Made by a program: the position numbers and the translations under genes
Shown here: positions 7,311 to 14,975 of the stretch, piece after piece
Position numbering within the stretch: the stretch's first letter is position 1
How the letters are laid out: every line of letters begins with the position of its first letter
From: UBA4735 sp036569845
GTDB taxonomy: Bacteria > Chloroflexota > Limnocylindria > P2-11E
Direction of reading: 5' to 3'
Length of the DNA stretch: 27,485 bases
NCBI GenBank assembly: GCA_036569845.1
Contig: DATCPY010000082.1
Span: 1-27,485, forward strand
The notes under the pieces: model-generated
Database searches by the model: none
What the model was told of the DNA's origin: nothing
The model's input: the letters and a program-made list of their open reading frames with translations, nothing else

Positions 7311-8582
7311 ATGAGGTCCGCAGCGACGATCGATCACACCCAGCGCGACCCGTGGGAGGTCGCGACCGAGCAGTTCGACACCGCGGCCGACAAGCTCCAC
7401 CTCGACCCGAACATGCGCGGCATCCTTCGCGAGTGCCAGCGCGAGCTCACGGTCCACTTCCCGGTGCGGATGCATGACGGCGTGGTGAAGGTCTTCACCG
7501 GGTACCGCGTGCAGCACAACACCTCGCGCGGGCCGGGCAAGGGCGGCATCCGCTATCACCCGAGCGCGTCGCTCGGCGAGGTCAAGGCCCTCGCGATGTG
7601 GATGACGTGGAAGTGCGCGGTCGTGGGCATCCCGTACGGCGGCGCCAAGGGCGCGGTCATCTGCGACCCGAAGACCATGAACATGCAGCAGCTCGAGACG
7701 CTCACGCGCCGATACACGACCGAGATCGCGCTCCTCATCGGGCCGGAGCGCGATATCCCGGCGCCCGACGTGAACACGAATGCGCAGACGATGGCCTGGA
7801 TCATGGACACGTATTCGATGCACGCGGGCCACACCGTGCCCGCCGTCGTCACCGGCAAGCCGTTGTCGATCGGAGGCAGCGAGGGGCGCAACGAGGCCAC
7901 CGCGCGCGGTGCCGTCTACACGATCATCGAGGCGTCGAAGCACCTGGGTATGGACCTCGAGGGCGCGCGCGTCGTCGTCCAGGGCTTCGGCAACGCCGGC
8001 TCGTTCTCGGCCAAGCTCATGGCGGAGCTCGGCGCCGTCGTCGTCGGGCTCTCAGACACGCAGGGTGGCATCCACAACGCGAAGGGTCTCGACCCGAACA
8101 AGGTCGACGCGTTCAAGCGCGAGACTGGCAGCGTCGTCGGCTTTCCCGGCGCGGAGAAGGTCACCAACAGCGAGCTCCTCGAGCTCGACTGCGACATCCT
8201 GATCCCGGCCGCGATCGAGAACCAGATCGGCGAGCACAATGCGCCGAAGATCAAGGCGAAGCTCGTCGCCGAGGCCGCGAACGGTCCGACGAGCCCGGAG
8301 GCGGACCGGATCCTGTTCGACAAGGGCGTCTTCATGATCCCGGACATCCTCTGCAACGCCGGCGGGGTCACCGTCTCGTACTTCGAGTGGGTCCAGGACC
8401 TGCAGAACCTGTTCTGGCGCGAGGCGACCATCAACGCGCGGCTCAAGGAAGTGATGGTCAAGTCGTTCAACGACGTCCTGCAGATGTCGCTGAAGCACAA
8501 GGTCCACCTGCGGACGGCCGCGTACATGGTGGCGGTCGCGCGTGTGGCCGACGCGACCCTCACCCGAGGCATCTACCCGTGA
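7311..8582 (+). CDS. gdhA: Glu/Leu/Phe/Val family glutamate dehydrogenase
   Basis: A 423-residue glutamate dehydrogenase, normal hexameric size. It interconverts glutamate and 2-oxoglutarate plus ammonia with NAD(P) in the cytoplasm. The N-terminal domain carries G-P-G-K-G-G-I-R (74-81), K101 in the W-K-C-A-V-V-G stretch, catalytic Lys113 in Y-G-G-A-K-G, and Asp153 in I-P-A-P-D-V-N-T. The Rossmann domain shows G-F-G-N-A-G-S followed by an acidic strand end. The C-terminal block L-C-N-A-G-G-V-T-V-S-Y-F-E-W-V-Q is the family hallmark. ATG 7311 is preceded by GAAGGAGA at 7295-7302. It may be co-transcribed with the ligase-like gene 20 bases upstream. A hairpin follows the stop. Cofactor preference cannot be settled by eye. 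Confidence 0.93.
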   Translation: MRSAATIDHTQRDPWEVATEQFDTAADKLHLDPNMRGILRECQRELTVHFPVRMHDGVVKVFTGYRVQHNTSRGPGKGGIRYHPSASLGEVKALAMWMTWKCAVVGIPYGGAKGAVICDPKTMNMQQLETLTRRYTTEIALLIGPERDIPAPDVNTNAQTMAWIMDTYSMHAGHTVPAVVTGKPLSIGGSEGRNEATARGAVYTIIEASKHLGMDLEGARVVVQGFGNAGSFSAKLMAELGAVVVGLSDTQGGIHNAKGLDPNKVDAFKRETGSVVGFPGAEKVTNSELLELDCDILIPAAIENQIGEHNAPKIKAKLVAEAANGPTSPEADRILFDKGVFMIPDILCNAGGVTVSYFEWVQDLQNLFWREATINARLKEVMVKSFNDVLQMSLKHKVHLRTAAYMVAVARVADATLTRGIYP

Positions 8583-8591
8583 GCGAGAGCG

Positions 8592-8617
8592 GCCGGTGAC
8601 CGCGCACGGTCACCGGC
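8592..8617 (+). terminator. Ten-base-pair hairpin after gdhA, likely terminator stem
   Basis: GCCGGTGACC (8592-8601) and GGTCACCGGC (8608-8617) are a perfect inverted repeat with a six-base loop, nine bases after the gdhA stop. There is no T-run, so termination would be of a non-canonical kind, or the hairpin protects the 3' end. Confidence 0.45.
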
Positions 8618-8630
8618 GCACGAGCGAGCG

Positions 8631-8645
8631 GGGTACGTAGTACCC
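8631..8645. promoter_or_regulatory. Palindrome GGGTAC-GTA-GTACCC upstream of dinG
   Basis: A perfect six-base dyad around a three-base centre, located just upstream of where the -35 region of a leaderless dinG promoter would fall. Its size and position suit a repressor operator, but the cognate regulator is unknown. It is not a LexA box of the type found elsewhere in this window. Confidence 0.4.
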
Positions 8646-8655
8646 ATAGCGGCGT

Positions 8656-8674
8656 GCCGCCCCATGGGGGCGGC
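8656..8674. promoter_or_regulatory. Palindrome GCCGCCCC-ATG-GGGGCGGC abutting the dinG -10
   Basis: An eight-base perfect dyad with a three-base centre ends directly before TAGATC, which itself lies nine bases before the GTG of dinG. If TAGATC is the -10, this dyad fills the promoter spacer and could be an operator; in RNA it would be a strong hairpin. Which applies is not decided by sequence. Confidence 0.4.
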
Positions 8675-8680
8675 CTAGAT
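8675..8680 (+). promoter_or_regulatory. Candidate -10 box for leaderless dinG mRNA
   Basis: TAGATC ends 10 bases before the GTG at 8691, and no ribosome site is visible. The spacing resembles other leaderless-looking genes in the window. Weak match to TAnnnT, so low confidence. Confidence 0.25.
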
Positions 8681-8690
8681 CGGCGACCAC

Positions 8691-11387
8691 GTGCAAGAGC
8701 TCATCGCGGTCGACCTGGAGACCACCGGGTTCGATCCGGAGACGGATCGGATCATCGAGATCGGTGCCGTGCGCGTCCGCCTCACCGCGGACGGCGCGGA
8801 GCCGGGGGAGCGATTCAGCACGTTCGTGGATCCGGGTCGCGACATCGGTCCGGCCATCACCCGGCTCACCGGGATCCGTGACCTGGATCTGCAGGGCGCG
8901 CCGGTGGCCGTCGACGCGGTCAGGCACTTCGCCGCGTTCGCCGGCGACGCGGTCTTCGTCGGGCACAATGTCGACTTCGATCTCGCCTTTCTCGAGCGGA
9001 ATGGCTTCGCGCCCGGGGCCCAGCGCCTCGACACGGCGGACATCGCCTCGATGCTCCTGCCGTCGGCGCCGTCCTACGCGCTCCAGCGCCTCGCTGCAGA
9101 CGAGGGCATCGTGCCGGCATCGGCCCATCGCGCGCTCGACGACGCGTTGACCTGCGCCGCGGTACTCGCGACGCTCGCCGCGCGCGCACGCTCGCTGCCG
9201 GCGCCGCTGCTCGAGGAAGCGCGGTCATACGCGGCGGCCATCGGTCCTGCCGCAGCGCAGTTCTTCGCGGATGCGCTCGGTGAGTCGCTCAAGCACGCGT
9301 GGGACGACGGCTCGATCCAGGTCGCGAACGGAGTGGATCCTTTGAATGGGGCTCGGCCGGCGCCGGCACAGCCGGGGCCGGCCGTACGCGCGGGATCGAT
9401 CGATGCGGGCACGTGTCTCGGCATGGAGGGTCCGCTCGCTCGCTCGATCGAAAACTTTGAGGACCGGCCCGAGCAGCGGCAGCTCGCGATCGAGATCGAG
9501 CGGACGATGGCCACCGGCGGCGTTCTCGTCGCGGAAGCCGGGACCGGGGTCGGAAAGTCGATCGCCTACCTCCTGCCGGCCCTCGGGCGCGCGCTCGCGG
9601 GGGAGCGGGTCATCGTGAGCACGCACACCCTGCCTCTGCAGGACCAGCTCGTGCGCAAGGATCTGCCCGATCTGCAGGCCGCCCTCGGCACGAACGTCAG
9701 CGTGGCCGTGCTGAAGGGCCGGTCGAACTATCTCTGCCCGCGGCGCTGGCAGCTCTTCCGCACGCAGGTGAGCACGCGCGAGGAGGCGCGCCTTGCGCTC
9801 AAGACCTTGATCTGGCGCACGACGACGACGAGCGGCGACCGCGCCGAGCTCAACCTCCTCGGCGGGGAGAGCGCGCTCTGGTCGCGCGTGTCGGCGGACG
9901 ACGAGACCTGCACGAGCCGTCGGTGCGCGGCCACTCAGGGTGGCTGCTATCTGGAGCGCGCGCGGCACGCGGCTGCGGAGGCCGGCATCGTCGTCGTGAA
10001 CCACGCCCTCCTGCTGCACGACGCGCGCGGCGGTGGGAACCTCCTGCCGGATGCGGACCACGTGGTCGTGGACGAGGCGCATCACCTCGAGGACATCGCA
10101 TCCGACGCGTTCGGCTTCAAGCTCGAGACGTGGCGCACCCGGCGGGACCTCGACCGCATCGCGCATTCGCCGCTCGCGATGACGGCGCTCAAGTCGGACG
10201 ACGGGGCGCGGGCCGACGCGGCGCACGACCTACGGGAGGAGATCGCGCGCGCGAACGGCACATCCGAAGAAACGTTTGCCGCGCTCGGGACGCTGCTGCC
10301 AGAAGGGACGGACCGGCTGCGCATCACCGGGGGCTTCCGGGCGAGCGACGACCGCTGGCTGCCGATCGAGCTCGCCGCCGAGCGGATGGCCGACGCGCTC
10401 GCCGGGATCCGCGCGGCCGGCGACCGGCTTGCGGCTCGTGGGGGTGACGAGGACGAGCTCGTCGAGCACGAGAGCGCGATGAAGGAGCTGATCGGCGAGC
10501 ATGGCGCGATCGACCACGGCATCCACCAGCCGAAGCCGGGCGAGATCGCGTGGCTCGAGCGAAGCAATAACGGCGTCGGGCTGTACGTCGCGCCGGCGCA
10601 CGTCGGTGGCGCGCTCCGCCGCACGCTCATCGACCGCCATCGCTCGGTCGTGATGACCTCCGCGACGCTGGGCGTCGCGGGAACGATGACGTTCACGATG
10701 GATCGCCTCGGGGTCAGCGACGTCGCGGGCACGTTGCGGGTCGGGTCGCCATTCGATCACGCGAACCAGGCGGTGCTCATCGTCCCGTCGGACATCGCGC
10801 TCCCACACGACGAGCGCTTCGCCGAAGAGGCTGCGGTCATCGTCGGTGATGTCGCACGCGCCCTCGGGGGTCGCACGCTCGTGCTGTTCACCTCCCATAC
10901 GGCGATGCGCGAGGTGGCGGCGCAGCTCGCCGGACTCGACGAGACCGGCATCGCGGTGCTGACCCAGGGCGTGGATGGGTCACGGCGCGCGATCCTCGAA
11001 CGCTTCGCCGCCGGCGGCTCCGTGCTCCTCGGGACGCAGTCGTTCTGGGAGGGGGTGGACCTGCCGGGCGACCAGCTGCGCTGCGTGATCATCGCGAAGC
11101 TGCCATTCCCGGTGCCCGACGATCCGCTCATCCAGGGCCGCTCGGAGCGGTACGACGACCCGTTCCGCGAATACCAGCTGCCGCTCGCGGCGCTCCGTCT
11201 GCGGCAGGGCTACGGCCGGCTCATCCGGTCGAAGACCGATCGCGGTGCCGTGATCCTCCTCGACCGCCGGGTGATCCTGCAGGACTACGGACCGACGTTC
11301 CTCGCCTCCCTGCCGGCGGTCCGCGTGCAGCGCGTGCCGAGCGAGGGGATCGCGGTCGTCGTCGCGGCTCATTGCGCGCGCGGATAA
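8691..11387 (+). CDS. dinG: DnaQ-like 3'-5' exonuclease fused to DinG-family Fe-S helicase
   Basis: An 898-residue fusion. Residues 1-165 are a DEDDh exonuclease: Asp8 and Glu10 in V-D-L-E-T-T-G, H-N-V-D-F-D-L-A-F-L-E, and H-R-A-L-D-D. Residues about 255-890 are an XPD/DinG superfamily 2 helicase: Walker A A-G-T-G-V-G-K-S (283-290), DEAH box at 461-464, W-E-G-V-D-L-P-G, and the final Q-G-Y-G-R-L-I-R-S arginine-finger motif. Cys349, 407, 412 and 419 are placed as the Fe-S cluster ligands. The protein should unwind DNA, including R-loops or structured DNA, and trim 3' ends; the Firmicutes-type fusion is known. The GTG start lacks a ribosome site. The stop overlaps the next ATG (TAATG). Despite the gene's SOS history in E. 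coli, no LexA box is seen upstream. Confidence 0.92.
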   Translation: MQELIAVDLETTGFDPETDRIIEIGAVRVRLTADGAEPGERFSTFVDPGRDIGPAITRLTGIRDLDLQGAPVAVDAVRHFAAFAGDAVFVGHNVDFDLAFLERNGFAPGAQRLDTADIASMLLPSAPSYALQRLAADEGIVPASAHRALDDALTCAAVLATLAARARSLPAPLLEEARSYAAAIGPAAAQFFADALGESLKHAWDDGSIQVANGVDPLNGARPAPAQPGPAVRAGSIDAGTCLGMEGPLARSIENFEDRPEQRQLAIEIERTMATGGVLVAEAGTGVGKSIAYLLPALGRALAGERVIVSTHTLPLQDQLVRKDLPDLQAALGTNVSVAVLKGRSNYLCPRRWQLFRTQVSTREEARLALKTLIWRTTTTSGDRAELNLLGGESALWSRVSADDETCTSRRCAATQGGCYLERARHAAAEAGIVVVNHALLLHDARGGGNLLPDADHVVVDEAHHLEDIASDAFGFKLETWRTRRDLDRIAHSPLAMTALKSDDGARADAAHDLREEIARANGTSEETFAALGTLLPEGTDRLRITGGFRASDDRWLPIELAAERMADALAGIRAAGDRLAARGGDEDELVEHESAMKELIGEHGAIDHGIHQPKPGEIAWLERSNNGVGLYVAPAHVGGALRRTLIDRHRSVVMTSATLGVAGTMTFTMDRLGVSDVAGTLRVGSPFDHANQAVLIVPSDIALPHDERFAEEAAVIVGDVARALGGRTLVLFTSHTAMREVAAQLAGLDETGIAVLTQGVDGSRRAILERFAAGGSVLLGTQSFWEGVDLPGDQLRCVIIAKLPFPVPDDPLIQGRSERYDDPFREYQLPLAALRLRQGYGRLIRSKTDRGAVILLDRRVILQDYGPTFLASLPAVRVQRVPSEGIAVVVAAHCARG

Positions 11388-11713
11388 TGCGCGGCGTGGA
11401 GCAGCACTCCGCCATTCGGATCGGGGCCTGGCTCGATACGCTGCCGCTCCAGGACCGCGAGCGGCTGTTCCTCCTCCTCGACGAGCTCTGCGCCGGGATG
11501 GATGTCTCGCGCCACAACCAGTTCGGCTTCCTGCGGCTGCGGGCCGAGTTCGAGACATCGGGCGAGCTCTTCGGCTGCACGCTCGCCGAGCTCCGCGACG
11601 TCATCGCAACGACCCTGGGCGACGTCGACGCCCTGCGGCCGTTCCGGCCGGCGAGCCCCCTGGAAAAGCTCCGGGCGGACGTCGGATCGCGCGGCCACCC
11701 CGACTTCCGCTAG
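11387..11713 (+). CDS. Small conserved-looking protein, function unknown
   Basis: A 108-residue protein that I do not recognise. ATG 11387 overlaps the dinG stop as TAATG, so the two are translationally coupled; a GTG at 11396 is an alternative start. The sequence is helical in character, with an acidic/Leu-rich segment (L-F-L-L-L-D-E-L-C-A-G-M-D), then H-N-Q-F-G-F-L-R-L-R-A-E-F-E, then a second helix region (T-L-A-E-L-R-D-V-I). There is no signal peptide, membrane helix or metal motif. The coupling suggests a partner or a modulator of the helicase, but that is inference. Codon use looks like that of its neighbours. Confidence 0.6.
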   Translation: MRGVEQHSAIRIGAWLDTLPLQDRERLFLLLDELCAGMDVSRHNQFGFLRLRAEFETSGELFGCTLAELRDVIATTLGDVDALRPFRPASPLEKLRADVGSRGHPDFR

Positions 11714-11781
11714 GCGCAAGCTGGGCGGTATCCGGACGGTTTCGTAGAAGGTCCTGGGACGAGCGGGGGACCTGCGGGGGC

Positions 11782-11809
11782 TTGTCTACCAGTCCCGTCT
11801 TCCTAAACT
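11782..11809 (+). promoter_or_regulatory. Probable sigma-70 promoter of the Flp pilin gene
   Basis: TTGTCT (11782-11787), a 16-base spacer, and TAAACT (11804-11809) lie 55 bases before the pilin start. This is the only AT-leaning stretch in the gap. A loose inverted repeat, AGGTCC/GGACCT at 11749-11773, lies just upstream. Confidence 0.45.
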
Positions 11810-11864
11810 CAACCGTGGTGGCGGGCGGGTGCCTGCCGAGTAAAGGAAGAAAGGAGGCTACAAA

Positions 11865-12017
11865 ATGCTTGCATTCTTCCGTGACGACGAAGGCCAGGGC
11901 CTGGTCGAGTACGCACTCATCATTGCGGTTATCGCCATCGCCGTCATCGTCGCCATGATCTTCCTCCGCGGCCAGCTCCAGAACATCTTCAGCAACATCG
12001 GCAACAACCTCACCTAG
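11865..12017 (+). CDS. Flp/Fap family type IVb pilin
   Basis: A 50-residue pilin. Residues 1-11 form the short cytoplasmic leader-like head, and G-Q-G-L-V-E-Y-A-L at 10-18 is the Flp signature, with the Glu and Tyr characteristic of the mature N-terminus (usual form G-A-T-A-I-E-Y). A strongly hydrophobic helix (about 17-34: I-I-A-V-I-A-I-A-V-I-V-A) and a short polar tail follow. Flp pilins are processed by a prepilin peptidase and assembled by the Tad machinery into adhesive pili. The ATG has an excellent ribosome site (AAGGAGG at 11851-11857). It has its own promoter and a strong terminator, so it is a single-gene unit. No Tad ATPase, secretin or peptidase gene lies in this window, so it depends on machinery elsewhere. 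Confidence 0.9.
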   Translation: MLAFFRDDEGQGLVEYALIIAVIAIAVIVAMIFLRGQLQNIFSNIGNNLT

Positions 12018-12033
12018 ACCTTCGCCGTACGGA

Positions 12034-12063
12034 AAAAGGCCCGGGCCAAAGCCCGGGCCTTTT
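12034..12063 (+). terminator. Strong intrinsic terminator after the pilin gene
   Basis: AAAAGGCCCGGGC (12034-12046) pairs perfectly with GCCCGGGCCTTTT (12051-12063) around a CAAA loop. This gives a GC-rich stem followed by a T-run, the clearest rho-independent terminator in the window. It separates the pilin from the rpsB operon. Confidence 0.9.
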
Positions 12064-12101
12064 GCTGTCCGACTGTCCGTTGTTGATACACTTATCGACG
12101 G

Positions 12102-12123
12102 ATCGAGCCGCTTCGGGCTCGAT
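12102..12123 (+). promoter_or_regulatory. Hairpin in the rpsB 5' leader
   Basis: ATCGAGCC (12102-12109) and GGCTCGAT (12116-12123) form a perfect eight-base stem with a GCTTCG loop, about 90 bases before rpsB. It lies after an AT-rich patch (TTGTTGATACACTTATC, 12080-12096) that probably holds the operon promoter. Ribosomal protein leaders bind their own product in many bacteria; whether this is an S2 leader is open. Confidence 0.4.
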
Positions 12124-12209
12124 ACTTCGCACGCTTCACGAGATCCCTGCGACTGGACCCGCCCGGGTGCCGTCGTGGCCGTGAGGCGGAGGCATCAAGG
12201 GAGAACGCG

Positions 12210-13145
12210 TTGGCAGTCGTCACCATGAAGCAGCTCTTGGAGTCCGGTGTCCACTTCGGGCATCAAGCTCGCCGGTGGAACCCGAAGATGAAGAAGTTCA
12301 TCTTCATGGAGCGCAACGGGATCCACATCATCGACCTCCAGCAGACCCTCGTCCGGGTCGAGGAGGCCTACGCGTTCGTGCGCGACCTCGCGTCCGACGG
12401 CGGGCAGATCCTCTTCGTCGGCACGAAGAAGCAGGCCCAGGAGTCCATCGCCGAGGAGGCGAAGCGCGCGAACATGCACTACGTCAACCAGCGCTGGCTG
12501 GGCGGCTTCCTCACGAACTTCGTGACCATCCAGAAGCGGATCCAGCGTCTGAACGAGCTCATCGAGCGCAAGGAGCGTGGGGACTTCCTCACGATGCCGA
12601 AGAAGGACGCCCAGCGGCTCGAGGACGACCTGCAGCACCTCGATCGGTACTTCCAGGGCGTGCGCGAGCTCAAGCGTCCGCCGAGCGCGCTGTTCGTCGT
12701 TGACCCGCACCGCGAGCACATCGCGGTCGAAGAGGCGCGCCGGTTGGAGATCCCGATCGTCGCGATGGTCGACACGAACTGCGATCCCGACCTCATCGAC
12801 GTGATCATCCCGGCGAACGACGACGCGATCCGCGCGGTCAAGCTGATCTGCCAGAAGATGGCCGACGCGGTCATCGAGGGCCGTACGCAGCTTGACGCGT
12901 CGTCCAAGGAGGCGAGCCCCGAGGACATGGGCTACGCACCGGCCGCGACGACGGGCGAGTACGCCGAGGTCGGCATGTCCCGGGCGAAGCGGACCCCGCG
13001 CGTGTACGAGCCTGAAGAGGACGAGTACCCGATCGGCGGGTACGAGGAGGAGCCGGCCGCCGAGGCCGGTGAGGCCGCGCCCGCAAGTGACGAGGCGCTC
13101 GCCGCTCCAGCGGCGGACGCATCAGGGACCACAGAGGAGAAGTAG
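12210..13145 (+). CDS. rpsB: 30S ribosomal protein S2
   Basis: Ribosomal protein uS2, 311 residues, of the 30S subunit. Classic blocks are V-T-M-K-Q-L-L-E-S-G-V-H-F-G-H-Q, R-W-N-P-K-M-K, F-I-F-M-E-R-N-G-I-H-I-I-D-L-Q-Q-T, Q-R-W-L-G-G-F-L-T-N, and A-M-V-D-T-N-C-D-P. The TTG start at 12210 is preceded by AAGGGAGAA; no ATG or GTG fits the conserved N-terminus better. The last 75 or so residues are a non-conserved acidic Ala/Glu tail rich in E-E-E and A-A-P, making the protein longer than the usual 230-260 residues. It is followed by tsf two bases after the stop, as in most bacteria. Confidence 0.97.
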   Translation: MAVVTMKQLLESGVHFGHQARRWNPKMKKFIFMERNGIHIIDLQQTLVRVEEAYAFVRDLASDGGQILFVGTKKQAQESIAEEAKRANMHYVNQRWLGGFLTNFVTIQKRIQRLNELIERKERGDFLTMPKKDAQRLEDDLQHLDRYFQGVRELKRPPSALFVVDPHREHIAVEEARRLEIPIVAMVDTNCDPDLIDVIIPANDDAIRAVKLICQKMADAVIEGRTQLDASSKEASPEDMGYAPAATTGEYAEVGMSRAKRTPRVYEPEEDEYPIGGYEEEPAAEAGEAAPASDEALAAPAADASGTTEEK

Positions 13146-13147
13146 TC

Positions 13148-13687
13148 ATGTCATCCGCAACAGACGTCCAGCGCCTCCGCACCGAGACCGGTGCCGGCGT
13201 GATGGACAGCAAGAAGGCCCTCGAGGCCGCGAACGGGGACTTCGAGAAGGCCAAGTCGATCCTCAAGGAGAAGGGCCTCGCGTCCGCCGCCAAGCGCGGC
13301 GACCGCGAGACGAAGGAAGGCGTCATCGAGGCGTACATCCACAGCGGTGGCCGTATCGGCGCGCTCGTCGAGCTCTCGAGCGAGACGGACTTCGTCGCCC
13401 GCAATCCCGAGTTCCGTGACCTCGCGAAGGCGATCGCGATGCAGGTCGCGGCGATGTCGCCCAAGCACGTGAGCTGGGAGCTCCTGAAGGACGACGAGAT
13501 CAAGGCCCTGCTCGAGGAGCATGGCGACGAGAAGACGGCGAAGGCCGTCGCCGTCCTGATGCACCAGCCGTACATCAAGGACCAGTCGAAGACCATCGGC
13601 GACCTCGTGACGCAGCTCGCCTCCGCGACCGGCGAGAACATCAAGGTCCGCCGGATCGCTCGCTTCCAGCTTGGCGAGGCAGCATGA
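13148..13687 (+). CDS. tsf: Elongation factor Ts, short form
   Basis: EF-Ts, the guanine nucleotide exchange factor for EF-Tu. The N-terminal UBA-like domain holds L-R-T-E-T-G-A-G-V-M-D-S-K-K-A-L, and the core holds E-L-S-S-E-T-D-F-V-A-R-N, the EF-Tu contact (usual form E-x-N-C-E-T-D-F-V-A). At 179 residues it is much shorter than the roughly 280-residue E. coli protein and resembles the Thermus-type short EF-Ts with one core subdomain, which acts as a dimer in Thermus. It ends with E-N-I-K-V-R-R-I-A-R-F, the usual closing strand, so it is complete rather than truncated. The start follows GGAGAA at the end of rpsB. The stop overlaps pyrH by ATGA. Confidence 0.95.
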   Translation: MSSATDVQRLRTETGAGVMDSKKALEAANGDFEKAKSILKEKGLASAAKRGDRETKEGVIEAYIHSGGRIGALVELSSETDFVARNPEFRDLAKAIAMQVAAMSPKHVSWELLKDDEIKALLEEHGDEKTAKAVAVLMHQPYIKDQSKTIGDLVTQLASATGENIKVRRIARFQLGEAA

Positions 13688-14409
13688 CCGCCACCCCGAA
13701 ATATCACCGGGTCCTCCTGAAGCTGTCCGGAGAGGCGCTCCTCGGGGACCGCCAGTTCGGTATCTCGCCGCAGTACACCGCGTACCTCGCCGAGGAGATC
13801 CGCAAGGTCCAGTCGCTCGGCGTGCAGGTCGCGGTCGTCATCGGCGGCGGCAACTGGCTCCGCGGCGCCGACGCGGCCGAGCACGGCATCGATCGCGCGA
13901 CCGCGGACTACATGGGCATGCTGGCCATGGTCATCAACGCGCTCGCGCTGCGGTCGCAGCTCGAGGCCGCCGGTCTCGAGGCCCGCGTCCAGACCGCACT
14001 GACGATCAACGAGGTCGCCGAGCCGTATATCCGGCTCAAGGCGATCAGCCACCTCGAGAAGGGCCGCGTCGTCATCTTCGCGGCCGGCACCGGCAACCCG
14101 TTCTTCACCAGCGACACCGCTGCCGCGCTGCGGTCGGCCGAGATCGACGCCGAGGTGATCCTGATGGGGAAGAACAAGGTCGACGGCGTGTACTCGGGCG
14201 ATCCGCGCACCGACAAGACGGCGAAGAAGTACTCGGACATCGGGTACCGCGACCTCCTCGAGAAGCGGCTCGGCATCATGGACGCCACCGCCGCCGCGCT
14301 CGCGGAGGATCGGAAGATCCCGACCATCGTGTTCGACGTGAGCGAGAAGGACGCCATGGTCCGGGCCGTCCTCGGCGAGCAGGTCGGCACGCTCGTGCAC
14401 GCGGGCTGA
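13684..14409 (+). CDS. pyrH: UMP kinase
   Basis: A 241-residue bacterial UMP kinase of the amino acid kinase family. It phosphorylates UMP to UDP with ATP, feeding nucleotide and cell-wall synthesis. Visible motifs are L-K-L-S-G-E-A-L-L-G (phosphate loop), V-V-I-G-G-G-N-W-L-R-G, the UMP-binding stretch A-D-Y-M-G-M-L-A-M-V-I-N-A-L-A-L, A-G-T-G-N-P-F-F-T-S-D-T-A, and K-V-D-G-V-Y-S-G-D-P. Length matches the family (about 240). The ATG overlaps the tsf stop as ATGA, so translation is coupled. It lies in the conserved rpsB-tsf-pyrH-frr order. Confidence 0.97.
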   Translation: MTATPKYHRVLLKLSGEALLGDRQFGISPQYTAYLAEEIRKVQSLGVQVAVVIGGGNWLRGADAAEHGIDRATADYMGMLAMVINALALRSQLEAAGLEARVQTALTINEVAEPYIRLKAISHLEKGRVVIFAAGTGNPFFTSDTAAALRSAEIDAEVILMGKNKVDGVYSGDPRTDKTAKKYSDIGYRDLLEKRLGIMDATAAALAEDRKIPTIVFDVSEKDAMVRAVLGEQVGTLVHAG

Positions 14410-14411
14410 GC

Positions 14412-14972
14412 GTGGCGCTCGAAGAGGTCCTCGCTCAGACCGAGGCCCGGATGAAGAAGGCGATCGAGGCCCTCAGGCACGAGGCCCAGGCCGTCCGCAC
14501 CGGCCGGGCCACCCCGTCGCTCGTCGAAGGCCTCGAGGTCGAGGCGTACGGCACGCCGACGCCGCTGATCTCGTTAGCTGCGATCAGCGCGCCGGAGCCG
14601 CGGCTCATCGTCATCCAGGCCTGGGACAAGAGCCTGATCAAGGCGATCGAGAAGGCCATCATCGGCAGCGACCTCGGGCTCAGCCCGAGCAACGACGGGT
14701 CGCTCATCCGGCTCTCGATCCCCGCGCTCACCGAGGAACGGCGCAAGGACCTGGTCAAGCAGCTGCACAAGAAGGTGGAGGAGGGGCGCGTGGAGATCCG
14801 CACGCTCCGCCGCCACGCGCAGGATGAGCTGCGCACGAAGTCGAAAGGCGCCGGCATCTCGGCCGACGAGGAGAAGCGCCTCGAGACGCAGCTCCAGAAG
14901 CTCACCGATCTGTACATCTCCGCCGCCGATGAGATCGGCCATGGCAAAGAGAAGGAGATCCTGGCGGTCTAG
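14412..14972 (+). CDS. frr: Ribosome recycling factor
   Basis: A 186-residue ribosome recycling factor, which with EF-G splits post-termination ribosomes. Conserved blocks are L-R-T-G-R-A-T-P-S-L-V-E (as V-R-T-G-R-A-T-P), I-Q-A-W-D-K-S-L-I-K-A-I-E-K-A-I, L-G-L-S-P-S-N-D-G-S-L-I-R, P-A-L-T-E-E-R-R-K-D-L-V-K, and R-R-H-A-Q-D-E-L at the end of the long three-helix bundle. I chose GTG 14412, two bases after the pyrH stop, because it gives the normal family length and N-terminus; the frame remains open far upstream inside pyrH. The normal gene order supports the call. Confidence 0.96.
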   Translation: MALEEVLAQTEARMKKAIEALRHEAQAVRTGRATPSLVEGLEVEAYGTPTPLISLAAISAPEPRLIVIQAWDKSLIKAIEKAIIGSDLGLSPSNDGSLIRLSIPALTEERRKDLVKQLHKKVEEGRVEIRTLRRHAQDELRTKSKGAGISADEEKRLETQLQKLTDLYISAADEIGHGKEKEILAV

Positions 14973-14975
14973 CCG

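Noticed and set aside
12871..14400. A 509-codon open frame on the minus strand
   Set aside because: It is antisense to the end of rpsB, to tsf and to pyrH, all of which are unmistakable genes.
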